Notes under the pieces: generated by a model
Seen by the model: the letters and a program-made list of their open reading frames with translations, nothing else
Database searches by the model: none
Told to the model about the DNA's origin: nothing
Assembly: GCA_028564705.1 (NCBI GenBank)
Contig: JAPXFQ010000831.1
Coordinates: 3,038,001-3,102,000 of the forward strand
DNA length: 64,000 bases
Source: Apricaphanius iberus
Lineage: Eukaryota > Chordata > Actinopteri > Cyprinodontiformes > Aphaniidae
Direction of reading: 5' to 3'
In this document: positions 34,101 through 46,477 of the stretch, in pieces
Layout of the letters: each line of letters starts with the position of its first letter
Numbering within the stretch: position 1 is the first letter of the stretch
Position numbers and translations under genes: made by a program

Positions 34101-36319
34101 GTAGATGCTCTATTTTGTTCTTTTGTGTTTTTTATATAAAACATTAGTAACCAAATAGCAGTAGGAAACCAAGGATTTTATACATCAACAGGACAAAAGA
34201 AAGCAAAAAAACAGTTTTTTTATGCAAAACAGTATATGCAAAACGATGTAAGTTTGATTATTGGCAAAGAACTTTTTTTTATGGAAGAAGACAACCAGAC
34301 TAGCAAAAGCAAACCAAGAGATATGACAACACATAACAAAAGAACTCCACTAAGATGATTTTAACTGAATTGCAGAACTGCAGAAAAGAAATGACACAAA
34401 AATGTAAACCTAATACATGTACTACATATTGGTCAGTCACAATTTATTGGTATTTCAGTGTAAACAGAAAAAAGAGAGAGGATTTCTCTGGGATCTACAG
34501 TATAACATGCTTGTGTGAAAAAGCAATCAAAATAACAAAAGCCACCAATGAGTACGACACAGGTAAACATAAAAACATCAGAAAATAAGGGTAATAATGT
34601 AAGAACCAGATGATCCAAGCAACAACTGAACATTTTAAACAGCGAGAGCACAGGCGGTCCGAGATTGAATCAGAATAGCAACATAGGTGCCATAGACTTT
34701 TTTTTATTATGTTGCAAACTTTATGCTATTTTCCATCATTTTCCATTATTATAGAATGTTCCTTTAAAAGAAAGCATATATAGGCGTATTCCAAATCCTT
34801 GATTCTTTTGTTTCTTTTGTTTTATAACCAAAAAGTTGAAATAAAATTGTACTTAATTTAACTATGAAAGAAACGAATCATATTTAGAAGATACGTATTA
34901 CCTTTTTTTTTCATCACAGATTTTATTAGCTCTAGAGACATTTAAATGAATTGCATTTCCTTTTACATTGTCCAGTACATGTTTAAATATAATATTTTAT
35001 GATTATTTTGTTGCTAAGTTTTTAGGATGAATCAAATAGACTAAATGACAGGTTTGGTTAGGTCTGACAACTTACACACATTCACCACTTCACATCAGAT
35101 ATTAAATCAATAGCACTTTAGGTAAAGTGCAAAGCTTCCTTAGCACTGAAGGTCATATCTAGTCATTTCCACAAACGGTGACCAAGTTTGATGGTACATC
35201 CATAAACAGCCGTGAAAGAACAGTTAAAACTATGATTTACACTTCAAAATAAGAAGCAGAAATTATTAGATTAGTTTGAAAGAGGTTTACAAATCCTTAA
35301 AGGACTCTTGTGAAAAATCCAGTCATGTGTTTTAATTGATATTTAAGGATGCAATATAAACAGTCATCAATCTCATCCAGCTGACTGATTATGAGGAGTT
35401 GCAGGATGATCCTCAGGGCCTGATGGGCAACCCTGAAAGTGATAATCAAGCTTTCTGCTCATGATCTCCTCAGATGCTGTCTAGATACTTAACACGTCTC
35501 TTCTGTGTTTACTAGCAGACCTATCTTTGCCTTATCTTGGAGGAAACCCTGATATCAAAGCCGCTGCCACACCTAACTGTTATATCTATCTCTTCCAGCC
35601 TCTTTTGTGACTGACCACAAAGGATCTTCCCAACTGAGTTTTTGAGTCTGCGTGTTTGTCTGTCCTCCCACAGCACCACAGCTCAGAAACAGCTGATCTG
35701 CTGATTGCTTCTACTCTAGGATGAGTAGAAGATCAACAATCAACATTCCTCTTAAAGCCGGATAACCTGCCAAGTACAATCTAATTTAATGGGAAGAAGG
35801 ATATTTGATTTGATCTGGATGATGGGGTTCTATTGGTGTTTTCAAGCCATCCTCTTTAGCGTGCGCCAGAGATATTCGAAGCCAGATGTAAAGAGGCTGA
35901 AATCAGTCAGCTCATCAAAATTTCAGACGAGTGGAAAAAGGTGGATTGTATCCTCTTAGGTGGTAGTCAGCCTCCGCCTCAAAAGAAGTAGTTCTGGTAT
36001 CATGGTGTATGGTTAATGAGTGATGGTAGTTTGGAGTACTGCCCGCATTGCTAAAGCTGAGCAAAAATGCAACGTTTTCAAATTACTTTTTCATCGATTC
36101 TGATAACAGAATGAACGTGATGTTGGAAACAAGCGGGATGAGGATTTTATTCTCTCAGAATAAACTGAGGTGTGGGTTTGTCTTCACTGGGTTTCACCTT
36201 TCACCATCATGGATGGATGAAATTAGCAGTTTTCCTTCTTATAAGACAGATGCTTATCCTGTGGTGTGGATTTGATTAGATGGCTTATTCATTTTGATGC
36301 ATAGGAAACAAGAAAATGA
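34101..36319. other. unassigned noncoding DNA
   Basis: No gene or repeat recognised in 2.2 kb. Confidence 0.45.
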
Positions 36320-36483
36320 CGGGCCTGTTCCAGAAAGCTTGGTTAACTTACCATATCGTAAAATCTGAAGTCTTAATCAACCGAAAACATGCTTAGCCTG
36401 AGTTTGCCGGTTCCAGAACACCTGATAAGAATCTGGTTAATCCATCTACTCCTGGGTAACCCTGAAACATAAAGACCCTCTCA

Positions 36484-36650
36484 ATGGATCACAGAATTCA
36501 AGAGTCACAAAGGAAACAAAGAGAAAAAAGGACAGAATACTTCAAAGAAGTAAAGTGGGAAGTACTAATGAGGAATTCATCCAATCACTATGAAAAAAAG
36601 CAATAAGGCTTCATCAGCAAAAGAAAGAATGTTGGCTTGGCAAAAAAATA
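36484..36650 (+). pseudogene. Harbinger Myb/SANT-like gene remnant, N-terminal part
   Basis: After 'MDHRIQESQRKQREKR' comes 'EYFKEVKWEVLM', resembling the first helix of the Myb/SANT-like DNA-binding domain of Harbinger accessory proteins. The frame then breaks. In a second frame at 36611-36646 'SSAKERMLAWQK' matches the end of the same domain. The protein normally helps bind the transposon ends and move the transposase to the nucleus. Stop codons and a frameshift make this copy non-functional. Confidence 0.6.
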
Positions 36651-36940
36651 ACTGTGTGTGATGTTTAAAGTCCAACTCACCCCCTCATCAACTCTTTTTG
36701 TCTAATAAACTGTACAAATAAGTGTTTAATAGTACTGTCTGCATATCTCTTCATTATTTATTTATTTTCTACATTTTAGTGGGGGGGGGGATTTTCTACC
36801 ATAAAACATCAGTGGAGTGCCCTCTTAAGGTCAAACTTTTACACTTAAGTTAAAACTTTACACTGCACTTTGAATAATTGAGCTTTCTGGCTCAGGCTTA
36901 TTGCAGATATCAGCCTTAAATAAACAAACTCAACCATCTT

Positions 36941-37000
36941 CATTTTTATCTATCATTTTCTACTACTTATTCCCAATTGGGGTTGTGAGGTGCTGGAGGA
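36941..37000 (-). mobile_element. SINE tail fragment, antisense
   Basis: 'tctactacttattcccaatt' followed by 'ggggttgtgaggtgctggag' resembles the reversed SINE end (TTTCTACCGCTTATTCC...GGGGTCGCGGGGTGCTGGAG). Confidence 0.5.
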
Positions 37001-37316
37001 TATAATGTATAATTTAAAATTTGTTTCAGTATGTTGGATCATGAAAATTTACTTTCTTTAGCCATCAATTTGTTGAGATTACAATAACATTGTACATTGA
37101 TTTAGACATATTTTGACCTATAACTTAATTCGATGCAATCCTTCTGGAACCAGAAGAACTCTGTCCGAGGACAAAATGAAACACAAAAACATTTTTTCAA
37201 AAAGGTAAGATTGAAATCAAATAATTACTAAATAGGTGTAAGCCTATTAAGTATTTTTCGTGCATTCTTCATATTATGTAGCTAAACAAAAGTAGGCCGA
37301 GGTCAGTCTAACTGGT

Positions 37317-37430
37317 GGGGTGCCACCACCATCTCCCCTCACCCATCTGAGGAGTCGGCTCTGTCCCTTAATAAAGACAGACAAGTGGTTGATGGCGTTC
37401 CTGAAGGCACCACATCATGTTTCTTCCAGT
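37317..37430 (+). pseudogene. Harbinger Myb-like gene remnant, C-terminal part
   Basis: Over two frames the sense strand reads 'GVPPPSPLT' and then 'EESALSLNKDRQVVDGVPEG', matching the proline-rich linker and the conserved 'LSLN...GxP-G-T' block of fish Harbinger Myb-like proteins. It follows the SANT remnant about 0.7 kb upstream, in the same orientation, as an exon of the same gene would. Confidence 0.65.
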
Positions 37431-37833
37431 GACTTTGTTAAAAGGAAGTTTACAACATATACTAATATATTCCAACTCAACAATTATCATTGCTGCCACT
37501 TAAAGCCTTTTTTAATGTACTTAGCAGTAGTCATTGTTTCACAATGCAGGATTATTTCATTCATTTGCACTTAATGTGTACTGTAATATCATGTGAAATA
37601 CTCTTACATGTTACTAATATGTTTGTGAAATATTTTTTTTATTGTTTTGTAAAATATAATGGGCTTTGTCCTGCAGTTTTGGAGCAGGTTATGTTACGAG
37701 ATTAAGTTGCTATGGTTACTAACATACCTTGAAAGAAACCTCCGTTTTTGGAACCGAAAGTTGAGGTTATCCACAAACTTACCCTTAAAGGTATCCGGTT
37801 ATGTCACATTACCTGCTTTCTGGAACGGACCCC

Positions 37834-38700
37834 TGATAATGGCTTTAAAAAATGTAAACATTTTCATTCACCTCAATTCAGTGAAGCAAAAGCTGCAATC
37901 GTTTAAAAAAAAATGTAGAAATGAGATCTAATTCACCTTCTGCAGGCAGGTAAAAAAATGTCTGGGCCTCTTTATACCTGAGAAAACTGATTTACATTCC
38001 GTGTCGCTTCTCATAGCACCTCCATTTCAGTTTTTTGGTGAAAGCTCTCCCGCTCTGAGCAGTTTCTGTTCTGCTGATGCAGCCCTACGACTTGCTCCAC
38101 TTGTCTGTATAATAGGGGTGTCACCCCACTGGCAGCATGTAGCTAAGGTCTATTGTGGTCTACTGTTCCGGTACGTTTTTCTAAATCTTGGAATGCCTTT
38201 TAGCATTACCTGGAATACGATGGGGTCATGTGAGATCATAGGCGTGGGTGCAGTCAGAGCGACTGACAGCTCATAAAAACTTTGTGACTGAATCTCAATT
38301 ACTGTTTTTACAACGTTTTATACCTGCAGATGGAAAGCCACTCGCCCAACGTGACCCGCTGCTGTCAGGGATGAACACATCATCATTGTTTACTGTACCT
38401 GCCTGCAATCGGTGTGCAAAGCAAAACCATCGGGTGCTTTGGAGAGGAGCTGAGGATGTACCCTCCACTCTTTATTACTTGGAGCATGCAGCTCTGTTCC
38501 CTGCCCATTTTTTCTCACCTAGAACAGGAAATGATCTCCATAAAACAGCATAGTTTTCCCACCTGCTACATAAGGAGGTTCTCCGTTTTATCAACAGTCA
38601 CTCAGGTACACACACATCCAGCTTTTTTTGGAAGATGAATAAAAGGATCCAGACTCTATGTGCTCTTTTTGGGATGAAGATATGTATAGTTGTATTGGAA
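37834..38700. other. unassigned noncoding DNA
   Basis: No recognised feature. The 90-100 codon frames here overlap one another in different phases and show no domain. Confidence 0.4.
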
Positions 38701-38781
38701 TTCATTTTATTTGTAAAGTGCCTTGAGATGACATTTGTTGTGAATTGGTGCTATATAAATAAAAGTGAATTGAATTGAAGA
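38701..38781 (+). mobile_element. L2-type LINE 3' tail
   Basis: 'gtaaagtgccttgagatgac' and 'ggtgctatataaataaaagt' with the ending 'gaattgaattgaa' are the standard 3' end of a fish L2-like LINE. Only the tail is recognisable. Confidence 0.65.
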
Positions 38782-38954
38782 AACCCTGCAAAACATGGGG
38801 ATCAGTCCTGTAACACTTCTGCCAACTGAAAACTAAATGTTTAGCTTTGTAGCCTTTTTGTTTGAAAAGCTGTCTAAATTTGTCATTAATCCATTGGACT
38901 TTTAGTTTGTGTTTTCCCTTGCTCTGTTTTGTTCTATTTCCTGGTATGTCTTGG

Positions 38955-39080
38955 TTCTTTCCCTGGTTCAACAAATCTGAATCAAATGATTGAATTACCT
39001 CTTCAGCATGTCATCAAGTTTGGCAAGGACCTGGTAATGAGCTCTACATTTGATTCAGCTCTGTTGGAGCAATTCAACTT
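38955..39080. mobile_element. MITE-like palindromic fish repeat
   Basis: 'aatcaaatgattgaattacc' on the left and 'acatttgattcagctctgtt' on the right are partly inverted, with 'aaggacctggtaatgagctc' between. The layout is that of a known short non-autonomous DNA element. It may sit within the LTR-like sequence that surrounds it. Confidence 0.45.
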
Positions 39081-39360
39081 CTGAAGTCATGCCCCCCAAG
39101 CAGCTGTTGCTCATTCATCATCATTTATCAGTCCCACCTGTTCCTTACTCAGGTATTCAACCCTCTCAGTATTAAGACTTCTTTCTTTCATACTCTGTTT
39201 TCTGTATTCTTCTTTTGTAACCTTTTGTATTTCTGTTGCTCCCAGTGGTTTTACTCTTTTTACTTTACCAGCTTTTTTATTGTCCGCTGTTTTTTCTTCT
39301 TAAATAAATCTAAACCTGTATGGATTTTCAGCTTTATAGGCCCTGTCAAAGTCTCTTTTA
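39081..39360 (+). mobile_element. LTR-like repeat
   Basis: Pyrimidine-rich sequence with 'cccacctgttccttactcag' and an AATAAA at about 39303 resembles the repeats at 5989 and 22228. Ends and target duplication are not defined. Confidence 0.35.
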
Positions 39361-39408
39361 GACAAGCATTTAAAAATGCAATATATCTAAAATATTTTTT
39401 CCTAAAAT

Positions 39409-39774
39409 TAGAGATGCCCTGATTCCGATACTAGTATCGATAGATACCGTTCTTATGTACTGTATTTGTTAAAGTTAACAGATACCATAAAACCAATACT
39501 TAAAATGTGAAACTCTGCAAAAATTTCACAGAAATATTTATTTTTCTCTTGAAATTTTTTTGTTTTGTCATCATTTTTATTAATGTTTAAATTTTTTATG
39601 TAATTTGCCATCATTTGCTGTAACAAGCAGAGAAGAAAATGAAACATGTCTTCCAATTCATTGCATTTTTTTGTTTGGTTAAAGGATAAGTATTGGTACT
39701 CTGTATCGGGAAGTACTCAGATCTAAGTATCAGTATCGTATCAGTTTGAAAAAAGTGGTATCCTTGCATCCCTA
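39409..39774 (-). mobile_element. hAT MITE, copy 2, 366 bp
   Basis: It begins 'tagagatgcc' and ends 'ttgcatcccta'. Reversed, the right end reads 'tagggatgcaaggatacc', matching copy 1 at 31010. Flanking 8-mers 'cctaaaat' and 'attaaaat' agree at 6 of 8. Inside, 'aagtattggtactctgtatc' and the 'gatctaagtatcag' block mirror copies 1 and 3. Confidence 0.75.
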
Positions 39775-40009
39775 ATTAAAATGTGTCAGGTCTTTGCTAG
39801 TAAAAGGATCATCTTAGGAAAGTGGAAATATGATGTCAGACAAAGAGACCAGAGATGGGGAGTAGTTTCATCAATTTGGCACACAGAGGTGCTGGTTAAG
39901 ATGGAGAAGAACCAAAGTATCCCACCAGCAAAAGGTGCAAGGTCGGATGATTAATGCTTTCAATTATGCTAACACTTTTATTGGGCTTTTAGAGGAGTTA
40001 TTCCCCACG

Positions 40010-40425
40010 TTCTCACAACAAGAAGGTCCCGGGTTCAGATTCTGGAGTTTGCATGCTCTAGTTGTGCAGTTTAAATACTCACTGGCTTAAAAAAAAGTAC
40101 AGCTTTTTCAATTTCAATGACAGTGAAGAATTTGTGATCAAGAAAGACATTTTAAAGCTAAATCTAATATAATTATATCACAATCTGGCTATAAAAACTC
40201 CTGACAGCATGATTTTTTCTCACAACAAGAAGGTCCCGGGTTCCGATTCTGGAGTTTGCATGCTCTAGTTGTGCAGTTAAATACTCACTGGCTTAAAAAA
40301 AAGTACAGCTTTTTCAATTTCAATGACAGTGAAGAATTTGTGATCAAGAAAGACATTTTAAAGCTAAATCTAATATAATTATATCACAATCTGGCTATAA
40401 AAACTCCTGACAGCATGATTTTTTC
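40010..40425. repeat. tandem duplication, 2 x ~207 bp
   Basis: The unit from 'tctcacaacaagaaggtccc' to 'gcatgattttttc' occurs twice, with an offset of 207 bases. I see only two differences: one missing T ('cagtttaaata' against 'cagttaaata') and one substitution ('ggttcagatt' against 'ggttccgatt'). The unit contains the B-box-like head of the fish SINE ('aaggtcccgggttccgattc' and 'ggagtttgcatgctc') joined to unrelated sequence. It has no coding frame. Confidence 0.9.
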
Positions 40426-41907
40426 AGACAAAAACCAGAGGATAGTATTCATTAAAGCTTACAGAACAGAAGCATAAAAACTTAAAGCGATAATCAATAA
40501 AAACTGGCGTATTCTCCAGTGTGACATGTTACTGAATCAGATCTGTGCTGAACAACTTTTTATTAGTTTTAGGAGTTTTCCAGCTTCACCAGATAAATCA
40601 GTTTGTCGTCATCGTCCACCACATAAAGGTTGGCTTCAAAACCAAGTGGTCCAATAGATGTGCTCACTGTACGAAATTCCCTTATGTGGCACAAACCAAG
40701 GTTTTTAGAGATTCTGTATCTCAGAGTTTACAATGAATAATTTCATTAAACTTCTTGTGTTGTCTGCTGGTTGTAATTCTCTAGCTCTCCCAGGATTTTA
40801 CTAGCAGAGCTTACATAGAGTTTCCAGAGGTAGTATCATTCATACCATTTCCACATATACCTGTACCTGTCTCCATTCAAAGCTTTTAAGATTGACAAAT
40901 TGCTGACAAAAAAAGGATGTCAGTAAATATAAACTACAAATTACAAAATTCCTAGACCGTAATGATAATTAAAATTATTTATTTTTATTTTTTTACTTTG
41001 TTGTTCCTTTTTTGTTGATGTGTTGTGTTCACTCTCTGAAATTGCTTTGGTTCCAACGGCAGAAAACATGAGAAGCCGTCAGCTGTCCTTTGTTCCAAGG
41101 TTAATGTTAAATGTTTATGGGTGAAGTCCTGGCACTAAAGGTAGAGTGCTCACACTAATGGACTGTCTCATTCTAAGGACTGATGATCTGTTTTGATCTG
41201 TTTTTATTACCTCGTGCATTTGATCAGTTTTTTATAGTTATTTTAAAAAAAAGGGGGTGGGGGGATTATATTTAAGTTACTTCTTACCAATGATTTTATG
41301 TATTGGAATGAAAAAAACATGAACAATAATTATAGGTAAAAAATTGATATTATGTAATCTGAGATGGTTGCTACAAGGTAAATACTACTGCATAAATGTT
41401 CACCCCTTTAAACTACTTGAACTCCGCTCTTTACCCTACAGACTCACAACTGTGCAACAAGTATATCAAATATAGAAGAGGTGAATTGGTTAATTTAATT
41501 GCATATCAATGTAGATCATTATTAACCTTCAAAGGACATGGAAGGAGCAATCAATACTAAACACCCAAGAGCGATGTTGGAGACTGTCGACAGCACCATT
41601 ATACTTAAGAGTGGGAACTGCTGGGAGCATTACTAAAGTGTCTCTACTCTCCATCACAGGCATTTAACTTACCAGCTGCAGCCATAGAACCAACAGTGCA
41701 GTGGATGATCTGCTGTTGCTACATCATGTGAAAAAAACACAAAAATACCTCTGAGAAATGCCCCCTGTATGTTTTTTTGTTTTTTGTTTTTGCTTCAGTC
41801 AGAGAACTATCCCATTGTCCCTGTAACCTTGTGATAGTGATGTACTTTATGTCTTTGTCTTGTGTCGTTTGCATTGATGTGCGGTGTTTGTAGATATTTG
41901 CACCGAT
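40426..41907. other. unassigned noncoding DNA
   Basis: No gene recognised. A G-rich run lies at about 41250-41265. Confidence 0.45.
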
Positions 41908-41943
41908 TCAATTACAACTCCAAATCAGAAAAACCGTTAAAAT

Positions 41944-43641
41944 TAGTGTTGGGAATAAATTAATCTTTTAATTCTAGATTAATCTCACTGTAATCTTGGA
42001 ATTAATCTAGATTAAAATTGTTCATTTGAATTCTGTTGAAGGCATTCAGAATACGTGTGCTACCCAAATGACTAAAAGTAAGTCTATAAGAATGGGTTTC
42101 TCAAGCCAGGTGGCACATTAGACCAAGGCAGTGTTTCCCTTTTACACACACGTTACCAGAGCTGGTCTACGGAGAGCCTTGCCACTCTATTAAATCCCAT
42201 TGTAACTAATTTTAGTTGCAGTTCTACCAGAGTTCCACTGGGGGAAATCGCCATGAGTGCAAGATGAATGGGAGTCTATAGAGTTAGATGGCTAATTTTG
42301 TCTCTTTCACCAGATTGGCGTTGAGAAATCTCAGATTTGATTGTAGGTTTTGCAAGTTTAACATGGTTTATAGGTTGAAAGTTGAATGAAGGAGTACTTA
42401 TGTCCTTTTGTGTTTTTACAGGTTGAGTTGTTGTTGTCCATACCATGCTAGCATGTTGCTGATAAACACGGATTGGTCAGTGAAGGACTGATTATGACCA
42501 GAGGTACCGCTTGACGTCATTGTGGCATCTGAAGCGGCACCAGAATGTTAAGGCAGACTGTTTCGCCCAAGGGTTGGTTTTTTTTTTTTAACCTAACAAC
42601 ATTTTGTGGTTGGGAGCATTGTTATCTGCCTATGCTTATGTATGTACTGTGAAATTTAAATGGAAAAATAAGGATTCCCATTAAGCAGTATCTCTGGTCA
42701 AACAATGTGTATGACGTCATAGACACCCAGTAATGTGTGATTTCTTTGCATCTCCTTTCCAATGCAACATTCAAATTACCTGACAAAAAATTATATACTG
42801 AGAAAAGTGGATTTTGAGGGGCATTGCTCCATAGACCTCCATCCATTCTGCATTCATCGTAAGAGCACCGTCATATGGAACCAGTGTGGAACTGCAACCA
42901 GGTCAGAAGCCAGAAGTACAGTCAGAGTGGCAGACGTCTCTTTCATGGTACTCCACCACGGCAGAAATTCCAACACCACGCCTACATAATGCAAACCTGC
43001 CGACCTGTAGGCTACGTAGGTTGCGTAGCAAGTACGCAATTTAACATCTACGTACGCTGGTACGACTCGTCCCTCTACGGAAAAAAAGCTGTGTGGATGT
43101 GCGGTACACGTGTCTGACAACACGATGCAGCATCACAGTGAAGCAGTTTCAGCCAATCCATTTAGAAAAGCAGAGAATAATGAGCCTACCGAAGTAGCTT
43201 CTGCGCGCTCCTCCTCCATACTTCCTCCTGCCGTCTGTCTCGCTCTGCTTCCCTCTATCCCCCGTTCTTCACTCGCAGCACCTGGTGCAAAAAGGTAACG
43301 TGGGTTTGCGTGTCGCAGACTTGCTGCTTCTTAAAAATAGATTTTCCCTTTAGCAAACCTGGCGACTTTGCGGCATCCATGTCAGCGTGACACGTTTGAT
43401 GTGACAGTTTTGCAGTTGACATACACGCAGGTCTAATAACTCGTTCTCGCCCCCTACAGTGCAATTAGGCTAGGTATACATCCACGCTAAAACATCAAGG
43501 TGAAAGTTATCAAAGCTTGCATAATATAGAGCCAGTTCCCAACGTAACTTTGAGAATAGATTGACGTCTATATTTTTTTTATCGGCTGATAAGAGTATCA
43601 TGTTAACACAGCACGTTAACACCGATAACGGCCCACCCCTG
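41944..43641 (-). mobile_element. hAT transposon, internally deleted, 1.7 kb
   Basis: The right end reversed reads 'caggggtgggccgttatcgg', a familiar fish hAT terminus; the left end is 'tagtgttgggaataaa', matching it at 7 of the first 10 bases. Target duplications 'gttaaaat' (41936-41943) and 'gttaaatt' (43642-43649) agree at 7 of 8. On the minus strand from 43380 a short frame beginning 'MDAAKSPGLLKGKSIF' is the start of the transposase, lost after about 20 codons. The middle (about 42100-43130) does not look like hAT sequence and may be other elements captured or nested. Confidence 0.75.
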
Positions 43642-43649
43642 GTTAAATT

Positions 43650-44040
43650 GTTATTTTGATTGGGATTTTGGTTCCTGCAACTCCTGCAACAAATTTCAAA
43701 AAAGTTGGAACTGTAAAGCTGTAATGACTTTTTAATGTTACCATTCCTTTTCACAACACTTTAAAGTTGTTTAGGGACTGAAGACACCAAGTAATGATGT
43801 ATTTCCAATGTAATTTTGTCCCATTCTTACTGCAAACAAGTCTTAAGTTGGGCAAAAATGCAGGGTCTTTGTTGTTGCATTTTGAAGTTTAAAATGCACC
43901 ACATATTCTCTATTTTCATTGAAAATTTTTACTTTTTTTCCATTCTGTTCTCAATCCTTATTTCAAAAAAGCGAGAACTTTGAAACTGTTCTTAGTAAAA
44001 AAACAGCCGTGGGTCAAGTTCCTTCATTTGCTTGAACCTA
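43650..44040. mobile_element. DNA-transposon-like repeat flanking the hAT
   Basis: 'ttcaaaaaagttggaact', 'agggactgaagacaccaag' and 'tttgtcccattcttactgc' are phrases of a common fish repeat. On the other side of the hAT, 'attacaactccaaatcag' (41910-41927) may be its other end, so the hAT may have inserted into it. Confidence 0.4.
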
Positions 44041-46056
44041 GAGAAATAAAAGGAGCCTGTGAACACGATGCAGCCCACATCCCCTCAGGGAGTAAATATA
44101 TAAATTCTAGACTCCCATCTCGCCCTTAAGGGATACTAAGTTTGAAAATCTATTGGTCCAGATCACTCATGAGAAAAGCTCCTAATTGGCAAATAAGGTT
44201 TGGGATGTTTGGACCTCATTTATGAGTTCTTAACTAATGATGTTGATTTATGATGATGAAGATTGCCTTAAAATCACCCAAACCTTTGATTTTGGTTTTC
44301 TCTCAGATAGTCAAGAGTTTGAACTTTCAGCTTTTTAAATGTTAACAAAGCGATCTATTAGCCTAGGTAATGTTGCTGGCACCAGAGTATAAGCAATAAT
44401 ACATTCATAACACTTTCTCCTCCCTGCTTGTGTGAAACTTCAGCCAATCTCCACCCAGACATGAACAGTTGTTAGATATTTTTGAAATATCAAAGACAAA
44501 ATTCTCCCTCAGGATAAACTTACTTTTAATTGTATGACTAATTAATTAAAAAGTATCCAATTAAATTGGGTATTTTTTTCCAAACCCAAGATGAATGATA
44601 TGTTGTACTGTACCGTATCATCATAGATATAGAGCATTTCCTACTAATAATACACTACTGTGTCACAATTAAAGTGACAATATACTCAGTCTTTTGCAAC
44701 AAACTCGTCCTAAATATTCCAGTCCTTTAGCTGTGACTTTCCTCATCTGTGATCTGAAGGAAGCAATTCATCATATTTGCTAAAGCCAACAGTGTTTGGA
44801 ACATACTGACCATCTGAACAGAGGAGTGTAGGAGGAATGCGCTTTGGAAGAATTTTTATGGACATATTTAAACGCCGTCCTCAGTAGGAACCTGTCAGAG
44901 CGAGGCATCCTGCAGCTGACGTTAATTGAAGCTGAGACACAGCTGCGGTTACCTAAAAACTGAGAAACTTCTAACTTTTAAACAATAAATCTTTAATCAG
45001 GACGGTGAGTCAGAAGCTGTTAAATCACCTGCAGTAGAGTAAAAAGAAACTTTCAAGGGAGATTCCCGAACTCCTTGATCATTTTAACTATCTTTAATGA
45101 GTAATAACGCTGCTCTTAAAAAGAGTAGTACCAGCTGCAGTCAAATTATGTCTTTCCTCTTCCATTATTTTGTTTTCTGAGCTGAAGGATGTTGACGGGG
45201 AATATTTCCTCCTTTGGCTTCTGTTCCCGGTTTGACGATATTCTGGAGTCACTCAGCTCTGCAGTGTTTAAGAAAAATGTGTTTGCACAAACACTACTTC
45301 CTTCTCATGTTTCAGCACAGAAACATGTCAACTCCTCTCACAAAACTGTATTCTACATACAAGATTGTGACAAGAATTTTCTCCACATCAGCCTTGTTTC
45401 GATAAATACATTTAGTTTTCAAGCATAAACTAAATAAAAAGAATAAACCAGCCTCTGGTGTTTTTTCTTCTTGTAAAACAACTGAATGCACCTAATGAGA
45501 CGTAGATGTTCCTAATCCTTTCCGGCATATGTAGTACACAATAACATGCAGGACTGAAAGTAATTAGTTCATGCCTAATTAAAAGCTTTACCTGAAGACA
45601 TCCTCCAGCTTTTGTGCCACATATAGTTAAATTTGCTGCTCTTGTTTTAGGAATTTGTTTCTGTGCAACAGCCTTTGTACCATCTATTCTATTAATTACA
45701 GTTCGTCAAAGCTTTCTTCTTTCATTCTAAATTTGCATTTCACTTCTTTGAGGGACATTTTGAATATAACTTTGTATATAGCATATAGGTGGGGGCATCA
45801 TATGAGGTATTAGATTCGGTTTTATGAGATTAAAACATGTCCATATATTAGGAATAACAGGCTCAAAGTGAAGCAGGAAAAGACCAGATGATATATGCAG
45901 TCTAAGAGAGCAAAAACAAAACACAAATCTATAAAATTGCCCAATCATGGTTCTTAACGAGTCCACACTAACCACAGACTAAACCAATAGGCTTAAATGT
46001 TTTGGGGGGGTTTTTCATACCTCGACTTAAAACAATCCTACATAAGATGTTTGATA
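44041..46056. other. unassigned noncoding DNA
   Basis: Two kilobases with no recognised gene or repeat. Confidence 0.45.
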
Positions 46057-46373
46057 TTACTGGGAGCATAACGCCCTCTGCCTCTCGGTGTAGGATCCAT
46101 GCCTGTCCCTCTTAACCTCGTCTTTTAGTTGCTCCATCCTTAATTCGTCTTTCAGTCTCTCAAGTCTGCCAACTCTTCTGTCCACGGCTCCGCGTGAAGA
46201 GGAGCGCTTGGAAATTCCACCACCAAGTTGTGCTCCCTCCACGTGACCTCTGGTCAGGGTCTTCCTCCCTGTTGCGGCGTCGCCACATCTCAGATCCTCA
46301 AGCAGCAGGTTAGTTGCTTGATGATCAGCTGCAGCTGGACAGCTACAGACAGCCCGCAGCTTACTGGCAACCT
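46057..46373 (-). CDS. candidate terminal coding exon of unknown protein
   Basis: On the minus strand a polypyrimidine tract and 'tttcttctag' precede an open frame that runs to a TAA at 46057-46059. The 105 codons are GC-richer than the flanks and rich in charged residues, with a heptad-like 'RLERLKDELRMEQLKDEVKR' near the end that could form a coiled coil. I do not recognise a domain. No upstream exon was found, and no AATAAA is close after the stop. It could be the last exon of a host gene, a piece of a transposon gene or a chance frame. Similarity to nothing known to me keeps confidence low. Confidence 0.3.
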
Positions 46374-46477
46374 CTAGAAGAAACCAGAGATAAATAAAAC
46401 ACCCATTCTTAGACGCCCAGTCCTGTGTTATGGCTGACTTTACCGCTCCTCCTGGTTTACAATTACAGGGACAATGA

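Larger units (their letters stand above)
36320..37833 (+). mobile_element. PIF/Harbinger DNA transposon, degenerate
   Basis: The left end 'gggcctgttccagaaagc' and the reversed right end 'gggtccgttccagaaagc' differ at two of 18 positions. Three bases, 'tga', repeat at 36317-36319 and 37834-37836, consistent with the 3-bp duplication of this superfamily. Between them are remnants of the Myb-like accessory gene, but no DDE transposase is recognised, so the element is internally deleted. A SINE tail fragment lies at 36941-37000. Confidence 0.75.
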
